Assembly (NCBI GenBank): GCA_035341015.1
Contig: DAOQUL010000017.1
Span: forward strand, 1-64,000
Direction: 5' to 3'
DNA length: 64,000 nucleotides
DNA from: JAKQIM01 sp029557965
GTDB lineage: Bacteria > Chloroflexota > Anaerolineae > Anaerolineales > UBA4823
The notes under the pieces were generated by a model that searched no databases, was not told the DNA's origin, and worked only from the letters and a program-made list of their open reading frames with translations. The translations under genes were made by a program, and so were the position numbers. Shown one piece after another: positions 44,683 through 53,201 of this stretch (position 1 is its first letter; each line of letters starts with the position of its first letter).

Positions 44683-44970
44683 TTACTTAAACAAATCTGC
44701 CGGGTTGTCAAAAGTTCTCAAAAAAGTCTCCAACTCCTCCCATCTGCGAAAAAATCTGCTCTCGCCGCTGAGAATATGCTGCACCCTACCCCGCCATTCA
44801 AACTGGCCCTCGCCCAGGTCTTCGCACCAGATGCGCAGGAGGAACAGGTTTGAAGCCGGTAAAGGGCCGCCGTCCGGGCCATGCTTTTGGGTTTCCACGC
44901 TATCAATATAAACAATCCAGCGTTCCAAAAGCGTTCCGCGGTATAATCCGTCTGTGTTGTGAAAAATCAC
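44683..44970 (-). CDS. Small conserved protein of the FLLRLW type
   Basis: Up to 95 residues, from GTG 44970; the true start may be a later TTG (LLERWIVYID). The core SNLFLLRIWCEDLGEGQFEWRGRVQHILSGESRFFRRWEELETFL reads as two beta strands, a turn and a helix. I recall similar small proteins from Chloroflexota with a F-L-L-R-L-W opening and a W-E/D-E-L-x-x-F-L end, but I know no function. A second copy of the core, without a start codon, lies at 62541-62786. The gene is upstream of, and in the same direction as, the propeller and beta-helix genes, and is divergent from the BTAD regulator. Confidence 0.6.
   Translation of the reverse strand: MIFHNTDGLYRGTLLERWIVYIDSVETQKHGPDGGPLPASNLFLLRIWCEDLGEGQFEWRGRVQHILSGESRFFRRWEELETFLRTFDNPADLFK
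44942..44947 (+). promoter_or_regulatory. Candidate -10 box (TATAAT) of the BTAD regulator gene
   Basis: Perfect TATAAT 36 nt before ATG 44984. It overlaps the 5' end of the divergent small gene, so transcription of the two may be mutually affected. Confidence 0.5.
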
Positions 44971-44983
44971 ACACAGCTACCCT

Positions 44984-47900
44984 ATGCCTCCAAAATTGGG
45001 ATTCAAGCTGCTTGGCAGCTTTGACGTAACAACTGACCGTCAATCTCTCCCTGGCTTTGATTCCCCTCGTTTGCAATCCCTGCTTTCTTACCTGCTCTTG
45101 CATCGCGGCGCTCCTCAATCGCGCCAATGGTTGGCAGCCCTGCTCTGGCCCGGCACATCCGAACGCCAGGCCCGCACCAACCTGCGCAAGATCATCCTCT
45201 TCTTACGCAGAGCGTTGCCCGCCGAAAACACATATCTGATCTGCAATGGCAGTACATTAGAGTGGCGGCAAGATGCCCCCTTCACCCTGGATGTTGCCGA
45301 GTTTGAAGCCGCCCTGGCCGCTGGAGCATTCGAGAGAGCGGTCACCATGTATGCCGGCGACCTTTTGCCTGGTTTTTATGACGAATGGGTTTGCGCAGAA
45401 CGCGAGCATCTCTTTCAGACCTACCAGAAAACGCTTGAACACCTGATCCGCCAGAAAGAAGACGCCGGTGATTATGCTGCCGCCCTGGGCTTTGCCCAGC
45501 AGCTGCTCCAGTGCGATCCCCTGCGAGAAGAAGTTCACCGCCACATCATGCGTCTATACGACCTGAAAGGCGACCGCGCCGCCGCCCTGCACGCTTACCA
45601 GCAGTGCGCAGCCCTCCTCCAGCGCGAGTTGGATGTACCCCCCAGTCCTGCTACCCGCCAGGTGTACGAACGCCTGCTCAGCCACCGCGCGGATGCTTCA
45701 CAGTTGGTTTCCCTGGCAGGTTCTTTCCCCTTATTCGGGCGCACCAGCCAATGGGCGACCCTGCAAGACGCCTGGCAGCAAGCCGCTCATGGCAGTCCCA
45801 GGCTCGCCCTGATCAGCGGCGAGGCCGGGATTGGCAAGACCCGCCTCTCTGAAGAGCTGCTCGCCTGGGTCGATCGGCAAGGCCTGCCCATCTCCACCGC
45901 CTACTGTTATGCCGCCGAAGGCGCATCGGCCTATGCCCCGGTCACCACCTGGCTGCGCGGGCGCCCCCTCGCTCAGCTAGCCTCCCCCTGGCGCAGCGAA
46001 GTCGCCCGCCTCCTGCCCGATCTCTCACAAGGCTCGGTTGCCCCCGGCCCCCTCACCCAGGCCTGGCAGCGCCAGCGTTTCCACGAATCCCTGGTCCACG
46101 CCATGCTGGGGCCCGACCTGGCCCTCGAGCAGCCCCTGCTCCTCCTCCTGGAAGATATCCAGTGGTGCGATGCCGACACCCTGGCCTGGCTGAGTTATTT
46201 CCTGCGGTACAATGCCCGCGCCCGCCTGTTGGTGGTGAGCACGCTCCGTACCGAAGCCCTCTCTCTGGATGGGCCCCTCCCCGCCTTATTGGCCGACCTG
46301 CGCCGCCACAATTTACTCGTAGAGATCGACCTCCAGCCCCTTGACCCCACCCACACCTCCCGCCTGGCTGAGGCCGCCCTTGGGCAAGCTCTCGATGCTG
46401 AAGCCGCCGCCAGGTTATACCGCGAGACCGAAGGCAACCCCCTCTTCATTGTCGAATTCGCCCGCGCCGGCTTGGTTCAGGCCGCCACAGCCGCCGATAT
46501 CCACACCGCCGGTTTGCCCCCCCTCGTCCTGGCGGCTGTCACCTCTCGCCTGGCCCAGCTCTCCGCACCGGCCCAACGCCTTATGAACCTCGCAGCAGTC
46601 ATCGGGCGCGAGTTCACCTTTGATATCATTAACCGCGCCTCCCAGCAAGACGAAGAAACCATCATCGAGGCATTGGACGAACTCTGGCAGCACCGCATCA
46701 TCCGCGAGCGCGGCAAGCGCGCCTACGACTTCAGCCATGATAAGCTGCGCCAGGTGGCCTACAACCGCATCAGCCCCGCCCGCCGCCAGCACCTGCACCA
46801 GCACGTTGCCCAGGCCCTCGCCGCCCTCAATGCCGGGCGTCCCGATCCGGTCAGCGGTCAAATTGGCTGGCATTACCAACAGGCCGGAGAAAACCAGGCC
46901 GCCGCAGAGTGGCTCTGGAAAGCCGGAGACTACTCCGCCAGGATTGGCGCCTATATTGAAGCCGTAGCCTATTTGAAGAGCGCCTTATCTCTGCTCCCCA
47001 CTGATGACCCGCGCCGGGCTGAGTTGTTGTGTCGCATCGGCGCCGAAAGTGTCATCCCTTACGGCGGCGACCAAGAGATGGAGTTCTTGCGCCAGGGCTT
47101 TGATCTTGCCCAGCAAATCGGCGACCAGAAAACAATGGCCCGCGCCTCGTTGGATATGGCCTGGGCCATGACCCACCGCGGCAATAATCAAGAAGCCGCC
47201 GCTTTCGCACAGGCTGCCCTGGCCCACGCCGAGGCCGCCGGCGACCAGAGAACAAAGTGCCGTGCCATCATCAGCCTGGGTATTTTGGCTTACTACCGGC
47301 GAGAATATGCCCAGGCCATGCAGTACCTTGAAATGGGCATGGCAATTTACCAGGAAATTGATCCTTCACTGGTGCCCGATATTCCCAGCGCAATCGCCAA
47401 CATCTTGAATTACGAGGGCCTGGTCTGCTTGGATCAGAAGGATTTCACCGCCGCCGACCGGCACTGGCGCCGGGCGCTTGAGCTTTGTAAACAAAGTGGC
47501 AACCGGCACATCCAGGCATCTGTCACCATCAACCTGGCCTGGTCAGAATTCGTCCAGAAAAATTTTGCTCAAGCCGAAACCATCCAGGCTGAAGCGATCC
47601 GTCTCTGTCAAGAGATCGGCGACCACGGCGGATTGGCCGTCTCACACAATACCCTGGGGCATATTGCCCTGTACAGAGGCCTGTTCGATACCGCCCTGGT
47701 GAATTACCGCACCGGCTTGAAAGAAGCGGCCTATTTCGAAACTACCCCCATGACTCTCGAATCGCTCGCCGGGCTGGCTGGCCTGTGGGTCCAAACCGGC
47801 CAGGCTCTGCGCGCCGCCGAGCTGTTTGGCCTGGCCACCTCGCACACCCACACCAGCCCAGAGGTGGCTCAAATTGCCCCCTATGTACGCCAACTGCTCC

Positions 47901-48022
47901 AAGAAGCTTTACCTCCCACCGAATTAGAAACCGCCCTGCAACGCGGCAAGGCGCTCGACCTTGACCAGGTGGTAAAGGAAACCCTCGCTACCCTGATGTC
48001 AGAATGCGCTGCACCAGGCTGA
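44984..48022 (+). CDS. SARP-like regulator: winged helix, BTAD, AAA ATPase and TPR repeats
   Basis: 1012 residues. Residues 1-about 95 form a SARP/OmpR-like winged helix (FKLLGSFDVTTD, SLLSYLLLHRGAPQSRQWLAALLWPGTSERQARTNLRKIILFLRRAL). Residues about 100-245 are a bacterial transcriptional-activator domain (BTAD). Residues about 250-620 are an AAA-16 ATPase (GEAGIGKTRL Walker A, LLLLLEDIQWCD Walker B). The remainder to about 1000 is TPR repeats. AfsR/DnrI-type proteins bind direct repeats near promoters and activate adjacent genes in response to a ligand or partner protein. It is divergent from the small, propeller and beta-helix genes, which are its most likely targets. Its stop is 4 nt before the second 46-bp repeat. 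Confidence 0.92.
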   Translation: MPPKLGFKLLGSFDVTTDRQSLPGFDSPRLQSLLSYLLLHRGAPQSRQWLAALLWPGTSERQARTNLRKIILFLRRALPAENTYLICNGSTLEWRQDAPFTLDVAEFEAALAAGAFERAVTMYAGDLLPGFYDEWVCAEREHLFQTYQKTLEHLIRQKEDAGDYAAALGFAQQLLQCDPLREEVHRHIMRLYDLKGDRAAALHAYQQCAALLQRELDVPPSPATRQVYERLLSHRADASQLVSLAGSFPLFGRTSQWATLQDAWQQAAHGSPRLALISGEAGIGKTRLSEELLAWVDRQGLPISTAYCYAAEGASAYAPVTTWLRGRPLAQLASPWRSEVARLLPDLSQGSVAPGPLTQAWQRQRFHESLVHAMLGPDLALEQPLLLLLEDIQWCDADTLAWLSYFLRYNARARLLVVSTLRTEALSLDGPLPALLADLRRHNLLVEIDLQPLDPTHTSRLAEAALGQALDAEAAARLYRETEGNPLFIVEFARAGLVQAATAADIHTAGLPPLVLAAVTSRLAQLSAPAQRLMNLAAVIGREFTFDIINRASQQDEETIIEALDELWQHRIIRERGKRAYDFSHDKLRQVAYNRISPARRQHLHQHVAQALAALNAGRPDPVSGQIGWHYQQAGENQAAAEWLWKAGDYSARIGAYIEAVAYLKSALSLLPTDDPRRAELLCRIGAESVIPYGGDQEMEFLRQGFDLAQQIGDQKTMARASLDMAWAMTHRGNNQEAAAFAQAALAHAEAAGDQRTKCRAIISLGILAYYRREYAQAMQYLEMGMAIYQEIDPSLVPDIPSAIANILNYEGLVCLDQKDFTAADRHWRRALELCKQSGNRHIQASVTINLAWSEFVQKNFAQAETIQAEAIRLCQEIGDHGGLAVSHNTLGHIALYRGLFDTALVNYRTGLKEAAYFETTPMTLESLAGLAGLWVQTGQALRAAELFGLATSHTHTSPEVAQIAPYVRQLLQEALPPTELETALQRGKALDLDQVVKETLATLMSECAAPG

Positions 48023-48026
48023 TTGG

Positions 48027-48072
48027 TTAAATACGTGAGGGGCCGCCCGGTCTTTTGGGAGCAGCCCCTCAC
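48027..48072. repeat. 46-bp direct repeat, copy 2
   Basis: Identical and in the same orientation as 41176-41221, 6,851 bp apart. Same 9-bp hairpin (GTGAGGGGC/GCCCCTCAC). It lies between the convergent ends of the BTAD regulator and xylA genes. Confidence 0.97.
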
Positions 48073-48091
48073 CAATCCTAAAGATGCAGCT

Positions 48092-49258
48092 TTATCGCGT
48101 TCCAGTCAAGATATCAATCGTCAACTGGTCCAGCCGCTCATATTTCCGCCCGGGCTGCGCAATTGCCACCCGGTCAAAAGCATGTTCCTTCAGCGCCGCC
48201 GCCTTCTCTGGCGTGTACTTGCCCAAGAAGGGCGCCATCGCCCCATCGTCTGCGTTGATCTCAGCCAGCAAGGCCTGCACTTCAGCATCTGCATTGAACT
48301 GCGCCGCCTTCTCCTTCAAGATCAGGTAGGTGCGCATACAGCCGCGCGCAAAGTCCTTCACACCCTCATAATCTTCCGTCCGGTATGCGTGCGCATCGAA
48401 GTGCCGCGAACCATTGTACTTCACATCTTCCAAGAACTTGACCAGGTAGAAAGCCGCCTTCAGATCGCGCGAGCCAAAGCGCAGATCCTGGTCATAGCGG
48501 CCGGGATACTGGTCGTTCAAATCGATGTGGAAAAGCTTACCCGCTTCCCAGGCCTGCGCCACGCCGTGCATGAAATTGAGCCCCGCCATATGCTCGTGAG
48601 CCACCTCAGGGTTCACCCCCACCATTTCGGGGTGGTCCAGCGTCTCGATGAACGCCAGCATGTGCCCCGTGGTGGGGTTATAGATATCGCCCCGCGGCTC
48701 ATTGGGCTTCGCTTCCAGGGCGAACTTCAGGTCATATTTTCGATCCAGCGCATATTCGCAGAAGAAATTGAGCGCCTCGCGGGTGCGTTTGATCGCCTCC
48801 ACCGCACTCTTGCTCGAATCGGTCTCCACGCCTTCGCGCCCGCCCCAGAAGACATAAACCTTAGCCCCAAACTCCACGCCCAGGTCAATCGACTTCATCG
48901 TCTTCTGGCGGGCATATGCCCGCACTTTCGGATCGTTGCTGGTGAAGGCCCCGTCCTTGAAGACCGGGTCAGAAAACAGGTTGGTGGTAGCCATGGGCAC
49001 CACCAGGCCCGTGCTCGCTAAGGCCTGCCGGAACGCCTTTTTGATGCTCTCAGCCTCGGCCGGGGTGGCATCGATCGGGATCAGGTCGTTATCGTGGAAA
49101 TTGACCCCGTAAGCCCCCACCTCGCCCAGCAGGTAAACCAGCTCAGCAGGGGTCTTGGACTCACGCACCTCTGAACCAAACGGGTCGCGGCCGCGTGAGC
49201 CAACCGTCCACAGGCCAAAAGTGAATTGATGTTCAGGCTTTGGGTTATACGTATTCAC
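48092..49258 (-). CDS. xylA: Xylose isomerase, class I
   Basis: 388 residues, the short class I (actinomycete-type) form. Converts D-xylose to D-xylulose using two divalent metals. Landmarks: FTFGLWTVGSRGRDPFG near the N-terminus, VNFHDNDLIP with the catalytic His and Asp, KFALEAKPNEPRGDI with metal-bridging Glu and Lys, NPEVAHEHMAGLNF, KLFHIDLNDQYPGRYDQDLRFG and SRHFDAHAYRTEDYEG (quoted in short blocks). GTG start with AGGAG 5 nt upstream. It is the last gene of the xylF-xylG-xylH-xylA operon. No xylulokinase gene is in the window. Confidence 0.97.
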   Translation of the reverse strand: MNTYNPKPEHQFTFGLWTVGSRGRDPFGSEVRESKTPAELVYLLGEVGAYGVNFHDNDLIPIDATPAEAESIKKAFRQALASTGLVVPMATTNLFSDPVFKDGAFTSNDPKVRAYARQKTMKSIDLGVEFGAKVYVFWGGREGVETDSSKSAVEAIKRTREALNFFCEYALDRKYDLKFALEAKPNEPRGDIYNPTTGHMLAFIETLDHPEMVGVNPEVAHEHMAGLNFMHGVAQAWEAGKLFHIDLNDQYPGRYDQDLRFGSRDLKAAFYLVKFLEDVKYNGSRHFDAHAYRTEDYEGVKDFARGCMRTYLILKEKAAQFNADAEVQALLAEINADDGAMAPFLGKYTPEKAAALKEHAFDRVAIAQPGRKYERLDQLTIDILTGTR

Positions 49259-49285
49259 AAGCTTTCTCCTATCTCAACACAGGCC

Positions 49286-50455
49286 CTAGTTGCTCTTCTT
49301 GAAATACACGTCGATGATCACAGCCAGCACCAGCACCAGCCCGCGCAAGACGTACTGCAAGGCCGGAGAAACGTTCATCATCTGCAAACCGGTGTTCAGG
49401 CTGGCCATGATCAAAGCACCCACCACCGCGCCAAAGATCGTGCCAGAGCCGCCCAGGGTCGAGGTGCCGCCCAGCACACAAGAAGCAATCGCATCCAACT
49501 CATAACCACCGCCGGCCGAAATGGTGCCGTAACCCACGTAAGAGGCCAGCACAACGCCGCCCAGGCCGCACAACAGCCCCATCAGCACAAAGACCAGGAA
49601 GGTCTGCTTCTTGATATTGATGCCCGACAGGCGCGCCGCCTCACGGTTGCCGCCCAGGGCATAGGCATAGCGCCCAAAGCGTGTGTTGGTAGAGATGTAA
49701 GAAACGACGATCACCGTCATCGCCAGGATCAGCACCGGCACCTGGATCCCTTTGAACTTATTGACCACGTACACGTACAGCAGAACCAAGACGGCAAAGA
49801 AGGCCACCTTCAAGATATCCTGGTAAATGGGCTTCAGGGTGAACCCATATTTGACCTTCGTCCGCCGGTCTCGGAACATCAACACAAATAACAGTGCCAC
49901 CACCCCCGCCGCAATGATCCACCCGGTGTTGGTTGGCAGGTAAGCCTGCCCAATGGCGCTGAAACCGGGTTGGTTGGCTGCAATCGTCTTGCCCTGCGTC
50001 ACCAACAAAATGCCGCCGTTCAAGATGAATTGGCCGCCCAGGGTGGTGATAAATGAAGGCACCCGCAAATAGGCGATAATGTAGGCCTGGAAGGAACCGA
50101 ACGCCAGGCCTGTCAGCAGCCCCACGATCACCGACAGGCCCGCCGCCAGGATCGGCTGGTCGGGGATGATCTTCACCCAGATATCGCGCTGGAACACCGC
50201 CACCACCACCGAAACAAAACCTGCCAGCTTGCCCACAGACAGGTCAATTCCGCCAATCACCATCACCAGCACCATGCCGGCTGCCAGGAAAGACGTGACC
50301 GCCATCTGCCGGAACAGGTTCGAGATGTTTTGCGAAGACAGGTAATTGCCCTCGGTGACGACCGCAAAAACGCCCCAAATCACGATCAGCAAGATGATGA
50401 TAATGTACGTCTGGATATTTTCGCGAAACCGCTTGCCCAAAGAAGAAATGTTCAT
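49286..50455 (-). CDS. xylH: Xylose ABC transporter permease
   Basis: 389 residues with about ten or more membrane helices, BPD_transp_2 family (RbsC/XylH). The signature region GGIDLSVGKLAGFVSVVVA and the EAA-like segment GRYAYALGGNREAARLSGINIKKQ are intact, as is the C-terminal GGTSTLGGSGTIFGAVVGALIM. The long cytoplasmic or periplasmic loop between helices (residues about 195-230, DRRTKVKYGFTLKPIYQD) is typical of XylH rather than RbsC. It pairs with XylG and XylF to import D-xylose. Ribosome site AGAGGTGA; 27 nt from the xylG stop. Confidence 0.94.
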   Translation of the reverse strand: MNISSLGKRFRENIQTYIIIILLIVIWGVFAVVTEGNYLSSQNISNLFRQMAVTSFLAAGMVLVMVIGGIDLSVGKLAGFVSVVVAVFQRDIWVKIIPDQPILAAGLSVIVGLLTGLAFGSFQAYIIAYLRVPSFITTLGGQFILNGGILLVTQGKTIAANQPGFSAIGQAYLPTNTGWIIAAGVVALLFVLMFRDRRTKVKYGFTLKPIYQDILKVAFFAVLVLLYVYVVNKFKGIQVPVLILAMTVIVVSYISTNTRFGRYAYALGGNREAARLSGINIKKQTFLVFVLMGLLCGLGGVVLASYVGYGTISAGGGYELDAIASCVLGGTSTLGGSGTIFGAVVGALIMASLNTGLQMMNVSPALQYVLRGLVLVLAVIIDVYFKKSN

Positions 50456-50482
50456 AGGTTCACCTCTTGAATTCGAAAAGGA

Positions 50483-52015
50483 TCATTGCTCACAGGCCAT
50501 GCCTGTTGCCAACATCATGATGCGTTCTTGGGTTGCCTCGGTAATCTCCAACGTACCCCTAGAACGCCCCTGGCACATCACCATCACCCGGTCACTCATC
50601 CCCAATACTTCTTGCAAATCGCTCGAGATCATGATGATCGAAATACCGTGTTCGGTCAGCTCATTCATGAGCTTATAGATCTCGTACTTCGCCCCCACAT
50701 CAATGCCTCGAGTCGGATCATCCATGATCAATACCTTAGGCCCCGACATTAGCCATTTCGAGATCACCACCTTTTGCTGGTTACCGCCCGAAAGCGATTC
50801 AACCGGCACAAACATGTTGGGGGCCTTCACCGCAAGCTCCTTGGCAATCTTCAAGCTCTCAACCAGCTCGGCATGCTGGTCAACCCGCAAGAAGGACGCA
50901 AAACGGTCCAGGTTCGGCAGAGAGATGTTCTTCAAGATTGATTGGATCAACACCAACCCATGACGCTTGCGGTCTTCTGGCACCAGGCTGATACCGGCTT
51001 CCATTGCCTGGTGGCTGCTGCTGATGTCAAGCTCGCGGCCGTTCAGCTTCACCGTGCCGCGTGTCACCTTCCCATATTCGCCAAAAATGGTCATCACCAG
51101 CTCGGTGCGCCCTGAGCCCATCAACCCGGCAATGCCCAAGATCTCACCCTCGCGCAGGTTGAACGTCACCCCCTTGAGCACCTCGCGCCCTTTATCCGGA
51201 TCCTTGGCCCACAGGTCATCGACTTCAAAAATGACCTCGCCCGGCTTGCGATTGCCTTGTGGGAAGCGCTCTTTCATCTCGCGCCCGACCATGTGTTGGA
51301 TCAATTTTTCAGAGTTCAGGTCTTTCGTATCTTGTGTTGTCACCACTTTACCGTCGCGCAGAACCGTCACCCGGTCTGTGATACGGAACAATTCTTCAAG
51401 CTTATGGGTAATGTAGATACAGGTCACACCATGCTGCTTCAGTGTGCCCAAGATCTCCATCAGGCGCGTCACCTCAGCCTCTGAAAGCGCGCTCGTGGGC
51501 TCGTCTAAGATCAGCACCCGCGCATTTTCTGAGAGCGCCTTGGCAATCTCCGTCATCTGCATCTTCCCCACCCCCAGGTTTCTAACGATATCTTGGGGCT
51601 GAATATCCAGCTTGTACTCATCCAAGATCTTTTGTGTTTCTGAATAAATGCGATCCCAGGTGATCGAACCCATTTCAGTAGGTTCTCTGCCCAAAAAGAT
51701 ATTCTCCCCCACCGTCATACCGGGAACCAGGGTCAACTCCTGGTAAACGATCGCAATCCCTTCCTCAGACGCCTGCTTGATCGAGCTTGCTTTCAGGACC
51801 AGCTCACGGCCGTCGTATATCACCTTTCCCTCATAATCCCCGTAGGGATACACCCCTGAAAGGATCTTCATCAACGTGGATTTTCCGGCGCCGTTCTCCC
51901 CGCACAAACCGTGGATCTCTCCACGCCTTACCTGGAAGCTGACATCATCCAGCGCCACAACCCCAGGGAAGCTTTTTGTAACATGCTGAAAATCAAGAAT
52001 GATATTTTCGTCCAT
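50483..52015 (-). CDS. xylG: Xylose ABC transporter ATP-binding protein, two ATPase domains
   Basis: 510 residues. First ABC domain (residues about 5-240) has Walker A GENGAGKST and LSEAEVTRL around a D-loop after ILDEPTSAL. The second (about 255-505) has the modified Walker A GLMGSGRTEL typical of MglA/RbsA/XylG, signature SLSGGNQQKVVISKWL and Walker B VLIMDDPTRGIDVG. It energises xylose import with XylH. ATG 52015 is chosen because homology begins at MDENIILDFQHVTKSF and AGGATA lies upstream; an in-frame extension to 52132 overlaps the terminator hairpin. The family substrate assignment is by operon context. Confidence 0.95.
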   Translation of the reverse strand: MDENIILDFQHVTKSFPGVVALDDVSFQVRRGEIHGLCGENGAGKSTLMKILSGVYPYGDYEGKVIYDGRELVLKASSIKQASEEGIAIVYQELTLVPGMTVGENIFLGREPTEMGSITWDRIYSETQKILDEYKLDIQPQDIVRNLGVGKMQMTEIAKALSENARVLILDEPTSALSEAEVTRLMEILGTLKQHGVTCIYITHKLEELFRITDRVTVLRDGKVVTTQDTKDLNSEKLIQHMVGREMKERFPQGNRKPGEVIFEVDDLWAKDPDKGREVLKGVTFNLREGEILGIAGLMGSGRTELVMTIFGEYGKVTRGTVKLNGRELDISSSHQAMEAGISLVPEDRKRHGLVLIQSILKNISLPNLDRFASFLRVDQHAELVESLKIAKELAVKAPNMFVPVESLSGGNQQKVVISKWLMSGPKVLIMDDPTRGIDVGAKYEIYKLMNELTEHGISIIMISSDLQEVLGMSDRVMVMCQGRSRGTLEITEATQERIMMLATGMACEQ

Positions 52016-52072
52016 CGGCTGTATCCTGTTTTTATTGGTGAATGTTCTTACTGAAACAGGTCTCATAAAAAG

Positions 52073-52127
52073 GGGTCTTCCGCCCCCGCAATCGCGCCCA
52101 CAAGTGGGCATCGGGTGCGGAAGACCC
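52073..52127 (-). terminator. Hairpin with T-tract between xylF and xylG
   Basis: Perfect 11-bp arms at 52073-52083 and 52117-52127, with a second small stem inside (GCCCAC/GTGGGC), followed on the minus strand by CCTTTTT. Placed 25 nt after xylF, it should cause partial termination or protect the xylF message, giving more binding protein than transporter. Confidence 0.8.
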
Positions 52128-52151
52128 ATCAACTTACGTCTTTATTCGCCT

Positions 52152-53201
52152 TTACGGCTTGGGCGGACGCTGATCCTCAGGAATGTCGCGATAGACATCG
52201 TCATAAGTCTGGAAACCACTCAGAACGATTTCTTCGTACACATTGTCCTTGGTCACCTGCACCACTTTCAGGAACACAGCCTGGATGTCGCCCGGCAGGT
52301 CCTGGCCCGTCAACAGTGCCAGCGAGAAAGACTGCGCCCCAGAGATCGCCTGGCCCTTGATCAGGGCATCCATCATCTCAACTGCCGCAGGAGCCAGCAA
52401 GCGGATGTCTTTGTAAACGGTCACCGTCTGCTCGCCCTTGACGATGCTGTTGCAGCCGGCCGCGGTGGCGTCCTGCCCCGAAATCGGGACGATGCCAGCC
52501 AGGCCCTGCGCCCGCAGGGCTTCGATCTCGCCCAGCGCAGTACCGTCATTCGATGCCACAACCGCATCGATCTCGTTGTTCTGTGCCGTCAGGATGTTCT
52601 CCATCATCTTCAGGGCGTTGGTCGGATCCCAGTTGTCAACCCACTGGTCAGCCACGATCGTGATCACACCTTCGTCAATGTAGGGCTGGAGGATTTCCAT
52701 CTGCCCCTGGCGCACCAACACGGCATTGTTGTCGGTCGGAGACCCGCCCGAGAGAACAACCTTGGCCGGGTTGTCTTTCGTCCAGGTGGTGCTGCCGGGC
52801 AGGCCCAAAGCAGTCATCACACCCAAAGCTTCCTGGCGACCAACTTCCACATTGTCGAACGACAGGTATGCCGCAATGCTCTGCGTCTTGATCAGGCGGT
52901 CGTAAGCAATCACCACCACACCAGCCGCCGCAGCCTTATCCACAGAGGTGACCACAGCCTCGCCGTCCTCAGCGATGATGATCAGGCCCTTCACGCCTTG
53001 AGCCACCATGTTGTCGATCTGGTCGTTCTGCAGCTTCACATCGTGGTTGGCTTCTTGCACCAGCACCTCGTAGCCCTTGGCTTCGAGCAGCTCGGTCAGC
53101 AGGTCGGCTTCTGGCTTCCAACGTTCAGTCGCAAAGTCAGAGAACGACAGGCCAATCTTGATCTTTTCGCCGCTGGCTGCCGGTTCGGCAGCAGCTTCTT
53201 C
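52152..53201. repeat. 1,050-bp tandem duplication unit A (within xylF)
   Basis: Encodes the second (C-terminal) binding domain. The stretch of about 52,205-53,152 reads the same as 53,255-54,202 in every line compared; differences cluster at the unit ends (for example GTCATAAGT against GTCGTAAGT). Confidence 0.93.

Noticed and set aside
41176..48072. Composite transposon or insertion sequence
   Set aside because: The flanks are direct, only 46 bp, encode nothing, and no transposase or integrase lies between or beside them.
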